A stretch of DNA of 64,000 nt, taken from assembly GCA_964563295.1 (NCBI GenBank), contig CAZLWX010000006.1, forward strand, positions 1 to 64,000. The letters run 5' to 3'. The notes under the pieces are model-generated. The model ran no database searches. It was not told the origin of the DNA and was given only the letters and a program-made list of their open reading frames with translations. Source of the DNA: Chryseosolibacter sp964563295. GTDB taxonomy: Bacteria > Bacteroidota > Bacteroidia > Cytophagales > Cyclobacteriaceae. A program made the position numbers and the translations under genes. Shown in pieces: positions 34,768 to 43,656 of the stretch; the first letter of the stretch is position 1, and each line of letters begins with the position of its first letter.

Positions 34768-36197
34768 GCCCCGCTTAGATTCAGTACTTGTCTCGAAAAA
34801 TGTAAAAGTTTTCCTTCGTTAAAATCGTCAGCCAAAATTTGCAGACCCACTGGCAGTCCTTGCTCGTCTTTTCCACAGGGAACTGAAATCGCTGGAATGC
34901 CTGCCACATTAGCCTGAACGGAAAAAAGATCGGCCAAGTACATCGCGAGCGGATTATCGGTATGCTGCCCCAGTTTAAACGCTGTTGTTGGCGTTGTGGG
35001 CATCACGATAAAATCAAAACGGGTGAGTATTTCCCTGGTCTTCTCGCGGATGATCCGTCGAACTTTCTGCGCCTTGGTATAATAGGCATCGTAGTAACGG
35101 GCACTCAGTACAAATGTACCCAATAAAATCCTTCGCTGCACTTCCTTTCCAAAGGATTCCGACCGAGTCTTTTTATACATAGAGTGGAGGTCAGTGCTGG
35201 ACGGGCTTCGATACCCGTAGCGAACGCCGTCAAACCGGGACAGGTTGGAGCTCGCTTCGGCCGCTGCCAGGATGTAATACGTCGGCAGGATATAGTCCAT
35301 CAGCGGAAAGTCAACATCAGAAACCGTGTGCCCATCACTCTTAAGTTTTCCGATGATTTCAGTGATGTTGCGTTGTATTGCGGGCTGTAGGGCTTCAGCG
35401 TTTGGTTCGCGCATGCGGGCGATCTTGTATTTCCGCCGGGAATCTTTTTCAATCTCGTTCACATACGAGACGACCGGCTGTCGCGATGAGGTGCTGTCCG
35501 CCACATCATGACCGGCGATGACCTCGAGTACCAGGGCGATGTCGTCGACATGTTTTCCCAGAATGCCAATGCAATCGAAAGATGACCCATAGGCGATCAG
35601 GCCGTAGCGCGAAATACGGGAGTAGGTGGGCTTGAGGCCAATGACACCACAGAATGCCGCCGGTTGGCGCACCGATCCGCCAGTGTCGGATCCGAGGGAG
35701 ATGAGGCATAAGTCCGCCATGACCGCTACGGCTGAGCCTCCCGAAGAACCACCCGGAACGCGCGTGTTGTCCAGTTCATTCAACACGGGTCCAAAAGCGG
35801 AGTTCTCGTTTGACGAACCCATGGCGAATTCATCGCAGTTTTGTCTCCCGATAATAATGGCGTCTTCATCAAGAAGACGCTGAATTGCTGTTGCGTTGTA
35901 TTGGGCGATAAAGCCATCCAGGATCCGGCTTGCGGCTTGCAGCGGATGGTCTTTGAACGATAAAACGTCCTTAATACCGATCACCATCCCGGCGAGTTTG
36001 CCGGCGGTGTTTGACTTGATACGAGAATCGATTTCCGAAGCACGTTGTATCGCTTCGGCTTCGTACACACTCAAAAAAACATTGAGGTGTTTCTTATTGC
36101 GAATGTTGGTGAGGTAGTGCCTGACTAGTTCCTCGCAGGTGAGGGTGCCGCGATGCAGTTCGTTCCGTATGTCGCGGAATGACGCGTACGCTTTCAA
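34764..36197 (-). CDS. gatA: Aspartyl/glutamyl-tRNA amidotransferase subunit A
   Basis: Amidase subunit of GatCAB, which converts Glu-tRNA(Gln) (or Asp-tRNA(Asn)) to the amidated form. 477 aa, normal length. The Ser-cisSer-Lys triad is visible: Lys76 in GIKDVLSF, Ser151 in PGGSSGGSA and Ser175 in DTGGSVRQPAAFCG. gatB and gatC are not adjacent. It lies 3 bases downstream of tatA and overlaps the transglycosylase gene by 4 bases. Confidence 0.96.
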   Translation of the reverse strand: MKAYASFRDIRNELHRGTLTCEELVRHYLTNIRNKKHLNVFLSVYEAEAIQRASEIDSRIKSNTAGKLAGMVIGIKDVLSFKDHPLQAASRILDGFIAQYNATAIQRLLDEDAIIIGRQNCDEFAMGSSNENSAFGPVLNELDNTRVPGGSSGGSAVAVMADLCLISLGSDTGGSVRQPAAFCGVIGLKPTYSRISRYGLIAYGSSFDCIGILGKHVDDIALVLEVIAGHDVADSTSSRQPVVSYVNEIEKDSRRKYKIARMREPNAEALQPAIQRNITEIIGKLKSDGHTVSDVDFPLMDYILPTYYILAAAEASSNLSRFDGVRYGYRSPSSTDLHSMYKKTRSESFGKEVQRRILLGTFVLSARYYDAYYTKAQKVRRIIREKTREILTRFDFIVMPTTPTTAFKLGQHTDNPLAMYLADLFSVQANVAGIPAISVPCGKDEQGLPVGLQILADDFNEGKLLHFSRQVLNLSGA

Positions 36198-36200
36198 CGC

Positions 36201-36416
36201 TTATCTCCCTTCCTCGATTTTGTTCGCCTCTTTGGTGGACTCTTCAACTTCCTTCTTGACGTCTTTCACAGCGTCCTTGAATTCGCGAACACCCTTACCA
36301 AGGCCCTTCATGAAATCGGGGATCTTCTTTGCGCCGAAAAAGACTAACACAAAAAGGCCAATGACAAGAATCTCCTGCATTCCCAAATTGCCCAAAAACA
36401 GCAGTATCGCTTTCAT
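36201..36416 (-). CDS. tatA: Sec-independent translocase protein TatA/E
   Basis: 71 aa. A short N-terminus (MKAILLFLGNLGMQEIL), one TM helix (about 16-31, ILVIGLFVLVFFGAKKIPD), the amphipathic helix FMKGLGKGVREFKDAV with the conserved FGxKKIP/G-x-x-x-R features, and an acidic/basic tail. TatA forms the protein-conducting assembly of the twin-arginine pathway. tatC is not in the window. A -7 box lies 23 bases upstream, so tatA starts the tatA-gatA-mltD operon. Confidence 0.95.
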   Translation of the reverse strand: MKAILLFLGNLGMQEILVIGLFVLVFFGAKKIPDFMKGLGKGVREFKDAVKDVKKEVEESTKEANKIEEGR

Positions 36417-36439
36417 ATGAATATTTTTAAAGGTAACGA

Positions 36440-36447
36440 CAAAAGTA
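36440..36447 (-). promoter_or_regulatory. -7 promoter box of tatA-gatA-mltD
   Basis: Minus-strand TACTTTTG, identical to the atpD box, 23 bases before tatA. Confidence 0.5.
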
Positions 36448-36496
36448 GGGGAAAAATCCCAAGAAAGATAGATAACAGTTAAAGTTTACTAAGCGC

Positions 36497-37687
36497 TCAC
36501 ATACTGCGCAACCAGGCCTGAGGGTCAAGGGCCTTTGTTTGCTTCCGGATCTGAAACCGGAGCTCGGAAACTCCTTCGTAGTTTGCAATCACACTTCCGA
36601 GCTCCTGGTCGAGCAGTACTTTCTGCCCTTCTTTTACATAAACGTCCTTTAACCCGGCATAGACGGTAAAATACTCACCGTGCTTAACCAGCACGGTGCT
36701 GCCGATGGTAGGCAAAAAAGCTACCGACCGAACCTCGCCTTCAAAAACGCATCGCACTTTTTCATTGGCACGCGTCTGGATATTGACGCCCTCGTTTTGC
36801 ATGACTATTCCTTTGAGGACCGGGTGGTTCTGAATTCCGAATTTTTGGGAAATGAAGCCCGAAGCGACCGGCCAGGGCAGCTTGTGTTTGTTTTCCTCAA
36901 AGGAGGCTGAAAGCGTGACCGCCGAGGAGGCTTTGGCCGCCGCCGCTTCCCGGGCCAACTCCTCGCGAATAATGTCTTCGATCAACCGGTCAAGCCGGGC
37001 GATCGCCTGTCGCGTATTGTCCAGATCGTGTTTTAGCTTTTTTTCCTGTTTTTCCAGGGTCTTCACCAGGTTGCTTTGCTTGGATTTGAGGGATTCGAGC
37101 TGTTTGTTTTCACTCAGTTCATCCTTGAGGAGATTGTTTTTTTCCTGGCGCTGAGTTTCGATCTGACTCACCTTGCCGGAGAGCTCGGCTTGTACCTCCA
37201 AAATCATCTGCGCCTGAAGAGCGCGGGTCTGACCGTATTGCTGCATGTAGCGCAGGCGCATGATCAATTGATCAAAGGAGGCCGACGAAAAAAGAAAGGT
37301 AAGTCGCGTCGTACTGTTGCTCGCTTTCTGCGCACCGAACAACATGGCCGCGTATTCTTTTTTTAGTTTCTCCAGGTCGGAAGCCAGGGCGTCGATGATG
37401 TCCTTATTCTCAGCCATTTCGATGTCGAGGTAGCTGATCTCGCGTTTGATCGACGCAATGAGTTTTTCCTGTTCGAAGATGCGCTGGTTGAGTGCACTCA
37501 ACTCGCCGAGGGTATTCTCTTTTTTCTCGGAGGTCTCATCGAGTATTCTTTCGACTTCTTTTATTTTGGCGAGATTCTGCTGCTTCTCGCGCTGCAGCTG
37601 TGCCTTGGTCTTTTTTTGGGCGTATGCGGCTACAGTACAAAGGGAGAGGATAAGGATGATAGCATACCGGTAACTACCTCCGGACAT
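36497..37687 (-). CDS. EnvC-like coiled-coil protein with degenerate LytM (M23) domain
   Basis: 396 aa, signal peptide about 1-23 (cut near AAYAQ). A long coiled coil spans about 25-255. A peptidase M23/LytM domain follows at about 280-394. The metal and catalytic residues look lost: the usual HxGxD position reads MQNEGVNI, the second motif reads HGEYFTVYAGL in place of YxHL, and the last reads ELRFQIR in place of LHFEIR. It is therefore likely an activator of amidases, as EnvC and NlpD are in E. coli, rather than an enzyme. The start overlaps the DUF4292 gene by 14 bases. Confidence 0.9.
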   Translation of the reverse strand: MSGGSYRYAIILILSLCTVAAYAQKKTKAQLQREKQQNLAKIKEVERILDETSEKKENTLGELSALNQRIFEQEKLIASIKREISYLDIEMAENKDIIDALASDLEKLKKEYAAMLFGAQKASNSTTRLTFLFSSASFDQLIMRLRYMQQYGQTRALQAQMILEVQAELSGKVSQIETQRQEKNNLLKDELSENKQLESLKSKQSNLVKTLEKQEKKLKHDLDNTRQAIARLDRLIEDIIREELAREAAAAKASSAVTLSASFEENKHKLPWPVASGFISQKFGIQNHPVLKGIVMQNEGVNIQTRANEKVRCVFEGEVRSVAFLPTIGSTVLVKHGEYFTVYAGLKDVYVKEGQKVLLDQELGSVIANYEGVSELRFQIRKQTKALDPQAWLRSM

Positions 37688-38429
37688 ATCGTTTTGGAAT
37701 ATTGAAATTCGGGATCTTGTCGCGGTCGCTGACTTCTGCCTTGGCGTATTCGAAGATGATGGTGGTGTTCAGCAGTCCTGTAACGGATTTATAGTACAAA
37801 TTGATGGTGCCATTGTACGGGAAGACCATGTTCTCAACCGGCTGAAAATTCGAGTAGTTAATGACAAGAGAATTGCTGCTGTTGCCTTCCTTGAATTCGA
37901 CCTTTTCAATCTTCATGCTCGCCGCGTTCACATAATTGGTAACGTCGATGTGGCCGACTTGTTGTTTAAGCAAGTACATGGAACTTTCCTGCAACACTTC
38001 TTCGTCCTCCGAGCGGGGAAAAAGAAGATTACCCAGCATAGCGGCCTGTATAATATCGTAGTTGATATCGATATTGAAACGTTTTGACAGTTCAGGGTAC
38101 TCAAACACGAAGTATTCTTTGTCTACAGTGCTGACAATGGTTATCGAATCCTTGTTGATCAGAGCCTTACCGCCCTGGATGCCCACCACATTAAACGTCA
38201 TCCAGATTACACTGTCCTTGCGCATCTTAATGTGGGCTTTCACGTCGCGTTCCTTGTTGGCATCACGCAAGATCATGCGAGCGCGGCCCTGAAAGTTTGC
38301 GAAGTCCATCTCGGCAATATTCAGCGTCAGCTTAGGGATGTCGATGGTGGTGGTTAATACTTTTTTACTGCAGGAAGACAATGACAGGACACATGCGGCG
38401 GTGACCAAGAACCAAAGGCTCTTATTCAT
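37674..38429 (-). CDS. DUF4292 lipoprotein
   Basis: 251 aa from the ATG at 38429. The frame opens 13 codons earlier, but the signal begins at MNKSLWFLVTAACVLSLSSC, with Cys20 as the lipidation site. The rest resembles a LolA/LolB-like beta-fold (MILRDANKERDVKAHIKMRKD region, VIWMTFNVVGIQGGKALI). That fits DUF4292, a Bacteroidota family proposed to relate to LolB-type lipoprotein insertion. It overlaps the TPR gene by 8 bases upstream and the envC-like gene by 14 bases downstream. The role is unproven. Confidence 0.82.
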   Translation of the reverse strand: MNKSLWFLVTAACVLSLSSCSKKVLTTTIDIPKLTLNIAEMDFANFQGRARMILRDANKERDVKAHIKMRKDSVIWMTFNVVGIQGGKALINKDSITIVSTVDKEYFVFEYPELSKRFNIDINYDIIQAAMLGNLLFPRSEDEEVLQESSMYLLKQQVGHIDVTNYVNAASMKIEKVEFKEGNSSNSLVINYSNFQPVENMVFPYNGTINLYYKSVTGLLNTTIIFEYAKAEVSDRDKIPNFNIPKRYVRR

Positions 38430-40191
38430 AGATTTTACGGTTGGCAATTTTCTTATTGAGTATTTCACTGTTCGCGTTCATACCCCGTGCCTTCTCCCAT
38501 TGTTTTACCGCGCCATCGACATCGCCCAACTGATAAAGAATATCTCCATAATGTTCAAAGTGGGTGGCGTTTGCTTTTCCCGTGCTAATAGCCCGCTCCA
38601 TGACTTTTTTCGCCTCCCTGTACTTTTGCCGGACATACAACACCCAGGCATGGGTATCCAGAAAGGTAGGATTATCCGGGTTATTTTTGATCAATGTGGC
38701 TGACATTTTTTCGGCCTTGTCAAGATTTTCTTTGCGCTGAGCGAGGTGATAACTGTAGTTATTCAACACAATTGAGTTTTCGGGATTTTGAGCCAGTGCC
38801 TCCTCATAGGCTTTGTCTGAGCGTACAAAATCATGCGTCGCGTCATAAGAATCACCCAGCATGGCATTGATCTCGCCGAGGAGCCGCACGTTCGATGAAG
38901 ATAATTTTTTTGCCTGCTCGAACGAGGCAATTGCCTCATCGAACATTCGCTGTCTCAGGTGGCTGTAGCCAAGGAAGTAATGGATCAAACCCTGGTTGGG
39001 ATATCGCTCCAACGCCTCCTCTGCATGTTTTGCGGCGTCGTCCCATTCCTCCAGCTGTGTTTCCAGGTACAAAAGATTCTCCCAGACCTCGAAGCCCACT
39101 TCGCCGAGTTCAATAGCCTTCGTGTATTCGCGCAGCGCTTCCCTGCTTTTCCTGATCGATAGGAAAAGGTCACCGCCGACGATCCTCACACTTGCATTGT
39201 TGGGGTTGGTGGCGACCAGCTTTTCGAATAACGATGATACGAATGCTTCCTTGGCGGGATCAGGCGCGTTCCTGGTCTTGTTGTCGTGCAGTTCGGCGTT
39301 ATAGGCGCTGACGATAATAATTTTGCTGTTCACGTCGACGCTGGGATCGTCGAACAACGCCACGAGCAGGGGCTTGGCTTTTTCTTCCAGGCCAGCATCG
39401 CGATAAAATCCGGCGAGCAGCATTTTTGCGCTTCCGGCATGTGAATTGGTGGAGACAAATTTCTCGAGACTGGCGATGGCCTCATTGCGCAGATCTTTTC
39501 GCGAGAGCAATTCGGCGAACGCCATGACAAAGCGCTCCTCGTCAGGGAACGCATCGACAAGCTTTTGGCCCTCGGCAAGTCCCTCCCTGATTTTGCCTGC
39601 TTCAAGGTACAGCCGGGCTTTTTCGATCGACGAAATTTCATTAATGCCGAAAACATCCTCGGCGCGATCATAAGTTCGTATAGCGTCGTCCGGCTTGTTG
39701 GAATAGACATAAACCGCCGCCAGCTCGTACAGGTAGTGCTCAGAGCCGTCGACCTCCCTCATCATGGTTTCATAGGCGGTTGCTGCTTCATCATACCGTC
39801 CCAGGCCCGTGTAGATGTTGGCTGCCAGGAGATAGAAATATTTATTTGACTTTTCCAACCGAAGCGCATTCTCGATACTCAGGGATGCCTTGATCAGATC
39901 GTCATGCTTGTTGCCGCGTGCCAGCACTTCAGCAATCTTGTAGTGCACGGTAGCATTTTCGGGATTGATTTCCAGGGCACGCTGGTAATACAACAGGGCT
40001 TTGGCGTAGTCTTCAAGGATGAAAAACTTTTCCCCTTCAGTAAAATAGAATTCGGCCTCGCGCATGCGAAGACCTTGCGGCGCATCGTCAGCGCCCTTCT
40101 TTTTCCGCTGCGCCGATGATGGCACCGGCAGCAGAAATAGGAGCATCAGAAACAGGTACAACGGGAAAATATGTCGGATGATCGCCCTCAC
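38422..40191 (-). CDS. Secreted tetratricopeptide repeat protein
   Basis: 589 aa, signal peptide about 1-27 (cut near PSSAQ). Tandem TPR helices fill the rest, about ten or more. Examples are YFTEGEKFFILEDYAKALLYY, NATVHYKIAEVLARGNK, GLIHYFLGYSHLRQRMFDEA and NSIVLNNYSYHLAQRKENLD. It is predicted to be a periplasmic scaffold. It sits between the sugar nucleotidyltransferase (4-base overlap) and the DUF4292 lipoprotein (8-base overlap), so it is translationally coupled to both. The order TPR, DUF4292, M23-like is one I associate with Bacteroidota genomes. Confidence 0.88.
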   Translation of the reverse strand: MRAIIRHIFPLYLFLMLLFLLPVPSSAQRKKKGADDAPQGLRMREAEFYFTEGEKFFILEDYAKALLYYQRALEINPENATVHYKIAEVLARGNKHDDLIKASLSIENALRLEKSNKYFYLLAANIYTGLGRYDEAATAYETMMREVDGSEHYLYELAAVYVYSNKPDDAIRTYDRAEDVFGINEISSIEKARLYLEAGKIREGLAEGQKLVDAFPDEERFVMAFAELLSRKDLRNEAIASLEKFVSTNSHAGSAKMLLAGFYRDAGLEEKAKPLLVALFDDPSVDVNSKIIIVSAYNAELHDNKTRNAPDPAKEAFVSSLFEKLVATNPNNASVRIVGGDLFLSIRKSREALREYTKAIELGEVGFEVWENLLYLETQLEEWDDAAKHAEEALERYPNQGLIHYFLGYSHLRQRMFDEAIASFEQAKKLSSSNVRLLGEINAMLGDSYDATHDFVRSDKAYEEALAQNPENSIVLNNYSYHLAQRKENLDKAEKMSATLIKNNPDNPTFLDTHAWVLYVRQKYREAKKVMERAISTGKANATHFEHYGDILYQLGDVDGAVKQWEKARGMNANSEILNKKIANRKIYE

Positions 40192-41192
40192 GAAAAAGTA
40201 TTATAATCGCCCACACTCAGGTCATGCGGCTTACCTTCAAAATTAACGAAATTCCCCAACATGCTGTTTTCAAAGACCGCCCAGGAGATGCGCGAGTTCG
40301 ACTGAATGATCGAATTGCGGATGCGGCTGTCGGAGATGCGGCAATTGTCGCCGATGGAAACGAATGGACCGATTACGGAGTCCTCGATCACCGTCCCTTC
40401 TCCAATAAAGCAGGGCTTGATGACGACCGAGTTCTTCAATTGAGCCGTGGATGAGATCAACGGTTGGTCTTGAATAAACTCCAGGTAACGGCTGTTTGTC
40501 TGGACCGTAACATTCTTGTTTCCACAGTCCAGCCATTCGCGTACTTTGCCCGGCGAAAACCGCGCACCTTTGCGCCTGAGATTTTCAAGCGCCGTGGTGA
40601 ACTGGAATTCACCTTTTTCTTTGATGTCGTTATCAATGAGGTACTGCATTTCGAGCCCCAGGCTTTCGCCTTCGCGGAAAAAATAGATGCCGATGATCGC
40701 CAGGTCAGAAACAAACTCGGAAGGCTTTTCAACAAAGGCGGTAATCTCATTTTTCTCGTTGACTTTGACGACCCCGAATTGCGAGGGATCCTCCACCTGC
40801 TGTACCCAGATAATACCGTCTTTGCTGATGTCGAGGGTGAAGTCAGCCTTAAAAAGTGTATCGGCAAACGCGACAATAATTTTTCCCTGGAAGAGTTCAC
40901 GCGCAAAGAGCAGTGCGTGAGAGATTCCCAATGCCTCTGTCTGGTAATAGATCTTGCCGACGGCGCCCACCTCTCCAGCGATCTTCAGGAGATTCTCTTC
41001 AACATCCTTGCCAAATGACGGATGAATGATAAATCCAACTGTTTTTATCTTTTCAGGAGAAACTTTGGCGATATCTTCTACAAGCCTGTGAACGATAGGC
41101 TTCCCCGCAATAGGCAGCAGGGGCTTTGGCACGGTGAGGGTGTGGGGCCGAAGTCGCTTACCCAATCCGGCCATCGGAATGATAATGTTCAT
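40188..41192 (-). CDS. Sugar-phosphate nucleotidyltransferase with left-handed beta-helix tail
   Basis: 334 aa. The N-terminal nucleotidyltransferase fold has the signature MAGLGKRLRPHTLTVPKPLLPI. ALGISHALLFARE and VEKPSEFVSDLAIIGIYFF follow. The C-terminal part (about 245-334) has hexapeptide repeats of the acyltransferase helix type (VVIKPCFIGEGTVIEDSVIGPFVSIG is within it). It is closest to long-type glucose-1-phosphate thymidylyl- or uridylyltransferases. The exact sugar is not certain. It is placed between a polysaccharide flippase and envelope proteins, so a role in surface glycan supply is likely. Confidence 0.85.
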   Translation of the reverse strand: MNIIIPMAGLGKRLRPHTLTVPKPLLPIAGKPIVHRLVEDIAKVSPEKIKTVGFIIHPSFGKDVEENLLKIAGEVGAVGKIYYQTEALGISHALLFARELFQGKIIVAFADTLFKADFTLDISKDGIIWVQQVEDPSQFGVVKVNEKNEITAFVEKPSEFVSDLAIIGIYFFREGESLGLEMQYLIDNDIKEKGEFQFTTALENLRRKGARFSPGKVREWLDCGNKNVTVQTNSRYLEFIQDQPLISSTAQLKNSVVIKPCFIGEGTVIEDSVIGPFVSIGDNCRISDSRIRNSIIQSNSRISWAVFENSMLGNFVNFEGKPHDLSVGDYNTFS

Positions 41193-41253
41193 GCGGTATA
41201 AGTTCAGTTCAAACTCAGGTAATCCGGAAGAGGCCGATCAAGTTAGTAAAAAA

Positions 41254-42696
41254 TCAGGCCACCGGATCGACTGAAAACCTCTTCTCGACAACGTATACGA
41301 CGGCCATCGCGGTTACGCAGACCAACAGGTGAAAACCGGTGGCAAGCCATTGATCCGGTATACCAATTGAGTTGGTTCCATACACGACGGCCAATGTTGC
41401 CGCAATGTAGGCTGTTGACCTTCCGATGGTGTAGGGAACCGGAAAATATTTTTGACCGATCAAATATGTTGCACACGCCATTCCAAAATAGCACAATAGT
41501 GCGGCCCAACTGCTCCCCAGGTAGCCAGCAACGGGAATTAGAAAGTAATTCGCCGCAATCGTGACGATGACACCCCCCAACGTAACAAGAGTACCGAAAT
41601 ATGTTCGATCTGTGATTTTGAACCATACTGAAAAATTATAGTACATGCCGAGGAAGAGGTAAGCCAACAAGAGGATGGGCACAATGTATAAGCCCTCCCA
41701 GTACTCCGCCTGACCCAGAAAATGTTTGAGAATATCCAGGTTCACCGACACGACAAGAAGAATGATGCAACAAGCGATGACGAAATAGTGATTGACCCTC
41801 GCGAACAGGTGTGGAGAATTTTTCTCGGCGGCATTCGAAAAGAAGAATGGCTCCGCGGCATAACGGAAGGCCTGTATCGCGAGATTCATGAGAACCGCCA
41901 GCTTGTAGGCAGCGCCGAAGACCCCGAGGGCATATAACTTGCTTTGACCAGAATAGAAATTCTCCGGCAACCATTTCTCGAGTGTGATCCGGGAAAACAT
42001 CTCATTAGTGATGCCGGCGAGGCCGGTCAGCATGATGGGGTACGCGTACGAGAGCGTCGGCGGCGTCAGCTCTTTGTCGTACAAGGGCCTCCAGGCGATC
42101 AGGCTCCGGGCAAAGAACAAGAGGTAGAACCCGTTGGCTGCGAGGTTGGCAAGGATGACCAGGCCAACATCGGGCGTAGGCCCGGAAGCAATAACCAGGA
42201 AGTAAATATTGAGTCCCACGAGGATAGCAATGTTGACCAACTTTCCGAAAGCGAAACGCCACGCTTCTTTGCGCCAACGCAAGCGCGCGAAGGGAATGGC
42301 CACCGCGGCGTCGATGAACATGATCAAGGCCAACCAGATCACCAGGTCCGTACGGCCGGGCACTTCCATATAATCTGCGATGCCGTCCGCAAAAAGAATA
42401 AACACCAGCGAGAGAAATCCACTGATAGCGATAACAACCGTCTGGGTTATGTTGAATACCTTTTTTTCGTCGGCGCCGGGCTTACTTGCAAATCTGAAGT
42501 ACGCCGTTTCCATGCCGAACATATACACGGTGTTGATGACGGCAACGAAAGCGTAGAGTTTGGTGATCACACCATATTCTTCCGGCGCGAAAACTCCCGT
42601 GTGCAGCCTCACAAGCAGGAAGTTCAGGAACCTCGGAACGATGCTCCCAAGACCATACAAGGCTGTTTCGCCTGCCAGGCGTCGGAGCTTGCTCAT
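41254..42696 (-). CDS. Polysaccharide flippase (Wzx/MATE-like)
   Basis: 480 aa, inner-membrane protein with about 12-14 helices. The N-terminus is typical of the polysaccharide biosynthesis family (LAGETALYGLGSIVPRFLNF, then EEYGVITKLYAFVAVI). A middle helix pair carries NEMFSRITLEKWLP. It would flip lipid-linked oligosaccharides or related lipids. It is the first gene of a five-gene minus-strand run (flippase, nucleotidyltransferase, TPR, DUF4292, EnvC-like), with a 61-base gap before the second gene. Confidence 0.88.
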   Translation of the reverse strand: MSKLRRLAGETALYGLGSIVPRFLNFLLVRLHTGVFAPEEYGVITKLYAFVAVINTVYMFGMETAYFRFASKPGADEKKVFNITQTVVIAISGFLSLVFILFADGIADYMEVPGRTDLVIWLALIMFIDAAVAIPFARLRWRKEAWRFAFGKLVNIAILVGLNIYFLVIASGPTPDVGLVILANLAANGFYLLFFARSLIAWRPLYDKELTPPTLSYAYPIMLTGLAGITNEMFSRITLEKWLPENFYSGQSKLYALGVFGAAYKLAVLMNLAIQAFRYAAEPFFFSNAAEKNSPHLFARVNHYFVIACCIILLVVSVNLDILKHFLGQAEYWEGLYIVPILLLAYLFLGMYYNFSVWFKITDRTYFGTLVTLGGVIVTIAANYFLIPVAGYLGSSWAALLCYFGMACATYLIGQKYFPVPYTIGRSTAYIAATLAVVYGTNSIGIPDQWLATGFHLLVCVTAMAVVYVVEKRFSVDPVA

Positions 42697-42747
42697 CGAA
42701 GGACGGAACTGTGAAGTTGGAAAATACGATTGCGCCTTATGATCATG

Positions 42748-43533
42748 TCATTTTCCGGTGAATGTCGGCTTTCGTTTGTCGAGAAAAGCACTGGTTCCTT
42801 CGCGGAAATCGCTTGTGGAACTGCAGGCAGCGAAATTATCGGCCTCGGCAACATAACCGGCTTGTTCAAAGCCAAAGCCGGCACTCACGCTGGCAATAAC
42901 CCGGGCCACTGCGACCGGTCCTTTGCTCAGAATCTTTGACATGATATTGTTCGCAGCTGTCATTAGTTCGTTTTTGTCGGCGACAACCTGATTAACCAGA
43001 CCGATAGCCTGCGCATCGGCGGCGCTGATGATGTCTCCAGTGAGGAGGAGTTCCAGCGCTTTACCACGGCCCACCAGTTGGGTGAGACGCTGCGTGCCGC
43101 CGTAGCCGGGAATTGTTCCCAGGTTTACTTCGGGCTGACCAAACCTGGCATTCGTCGTCGCGATCCGGATATGACAAGCCATGGCAAGTTCGCAGCCCCC
43201 TCCCAAGGCAAAACCGTTTATAGCTGCGATAACAGGCTTGGCATTATCTTCAATGGATTTGAACAACGATTGCCCGCGGCGGGAGAGTTCCAGCGCTTCC
43301 TTTTGTCCGAGCGCCCTCAATTCTGTGATGTCTGCCCCGGCGACAAAAGCCTTGTCGCCTTCACCGGTAATAATTACTCCCCGGACGCGGTCATCCCGCG
43401 AGATTTCCGCGAAGGCGGCGTCCAACGCGTCCATCGTCTTGGCATTTAATGCATTGAGTGCTTGAGGTCGGGAGATGGTAAGGGTGAGGACTCCCGTGGC
43501 GTCGAGATTTTTAACTAAAGTCATAGTTGCCAA
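42748..43533 (-). CDS. Enoyl-CoA hydratase (crotonase family)
   Basis: 261 aa, cytoplasmic. Hydrates 2-enoyl-CoA to 3-hydroxyacyl-CoA in fatty acid breakdown or butanoyl-CoA metabolism. The oxyanion-hole segments (AFVAGADI, GFALGGGCELAMACHIRIA) and both catalytic glutamates (FGQPEVNLGTIPGYGGTQRL, then GKALELLLTGD) are present, so it should be active. The C-terminus ends in FREGTSAFLDKRKPTF. No other beta-oxidation gene is next to it. A -7 box lies 51 bases upstream. Confidence 0.94.
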   Translation of the reverse strand: MATMTLVKNLDATGVLTLTISRPQALNALNAKTMDALDAAFAEISRDDRVRGVIITGEGDKAFVAGADITELRALGQKEALELSRRGQSLFKSIEDNAKPVIAAINGFALGGGCELAMACHIRIATTNARFGQPEVNLGTIPGYGGTQRLTQLVGRGKALELLLTGDIISAADAQAIGLVNQVVADKNELMTAANNIMSKILSKGPVAVARVIASVSAGFGFEQAGYVAEADNFAACSSTSDFREGTSAFLDKRKPTFTGK

Positions 43534-43584
43534 TTTAATTCCATTCTATCAAAAAAGCGGCCTTTTAGCGTTATCTTGCGAGAT

Positions 43585-43592
43585 CAAAGTTA
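43585..43592 (-). promoter_or_regulatory. -7 promoter box of the enoyl-CoA hydratase gene
   Basis: Minus-strand TAACTTTG, a full match to TAnnTTTG, 51 bases before the gene. The divergent + strand at 43591 has TACTTTTA, one base off the same box, which could serve the T9SS cargo gene. Confidence 0.4.
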
Positions 43593-43656
43593 CTTTTAGT
43601 TGGCTATTCTGTATCTATTCATCAATAACCCCACATTCCGGGCGTGTTGCTCGCTT

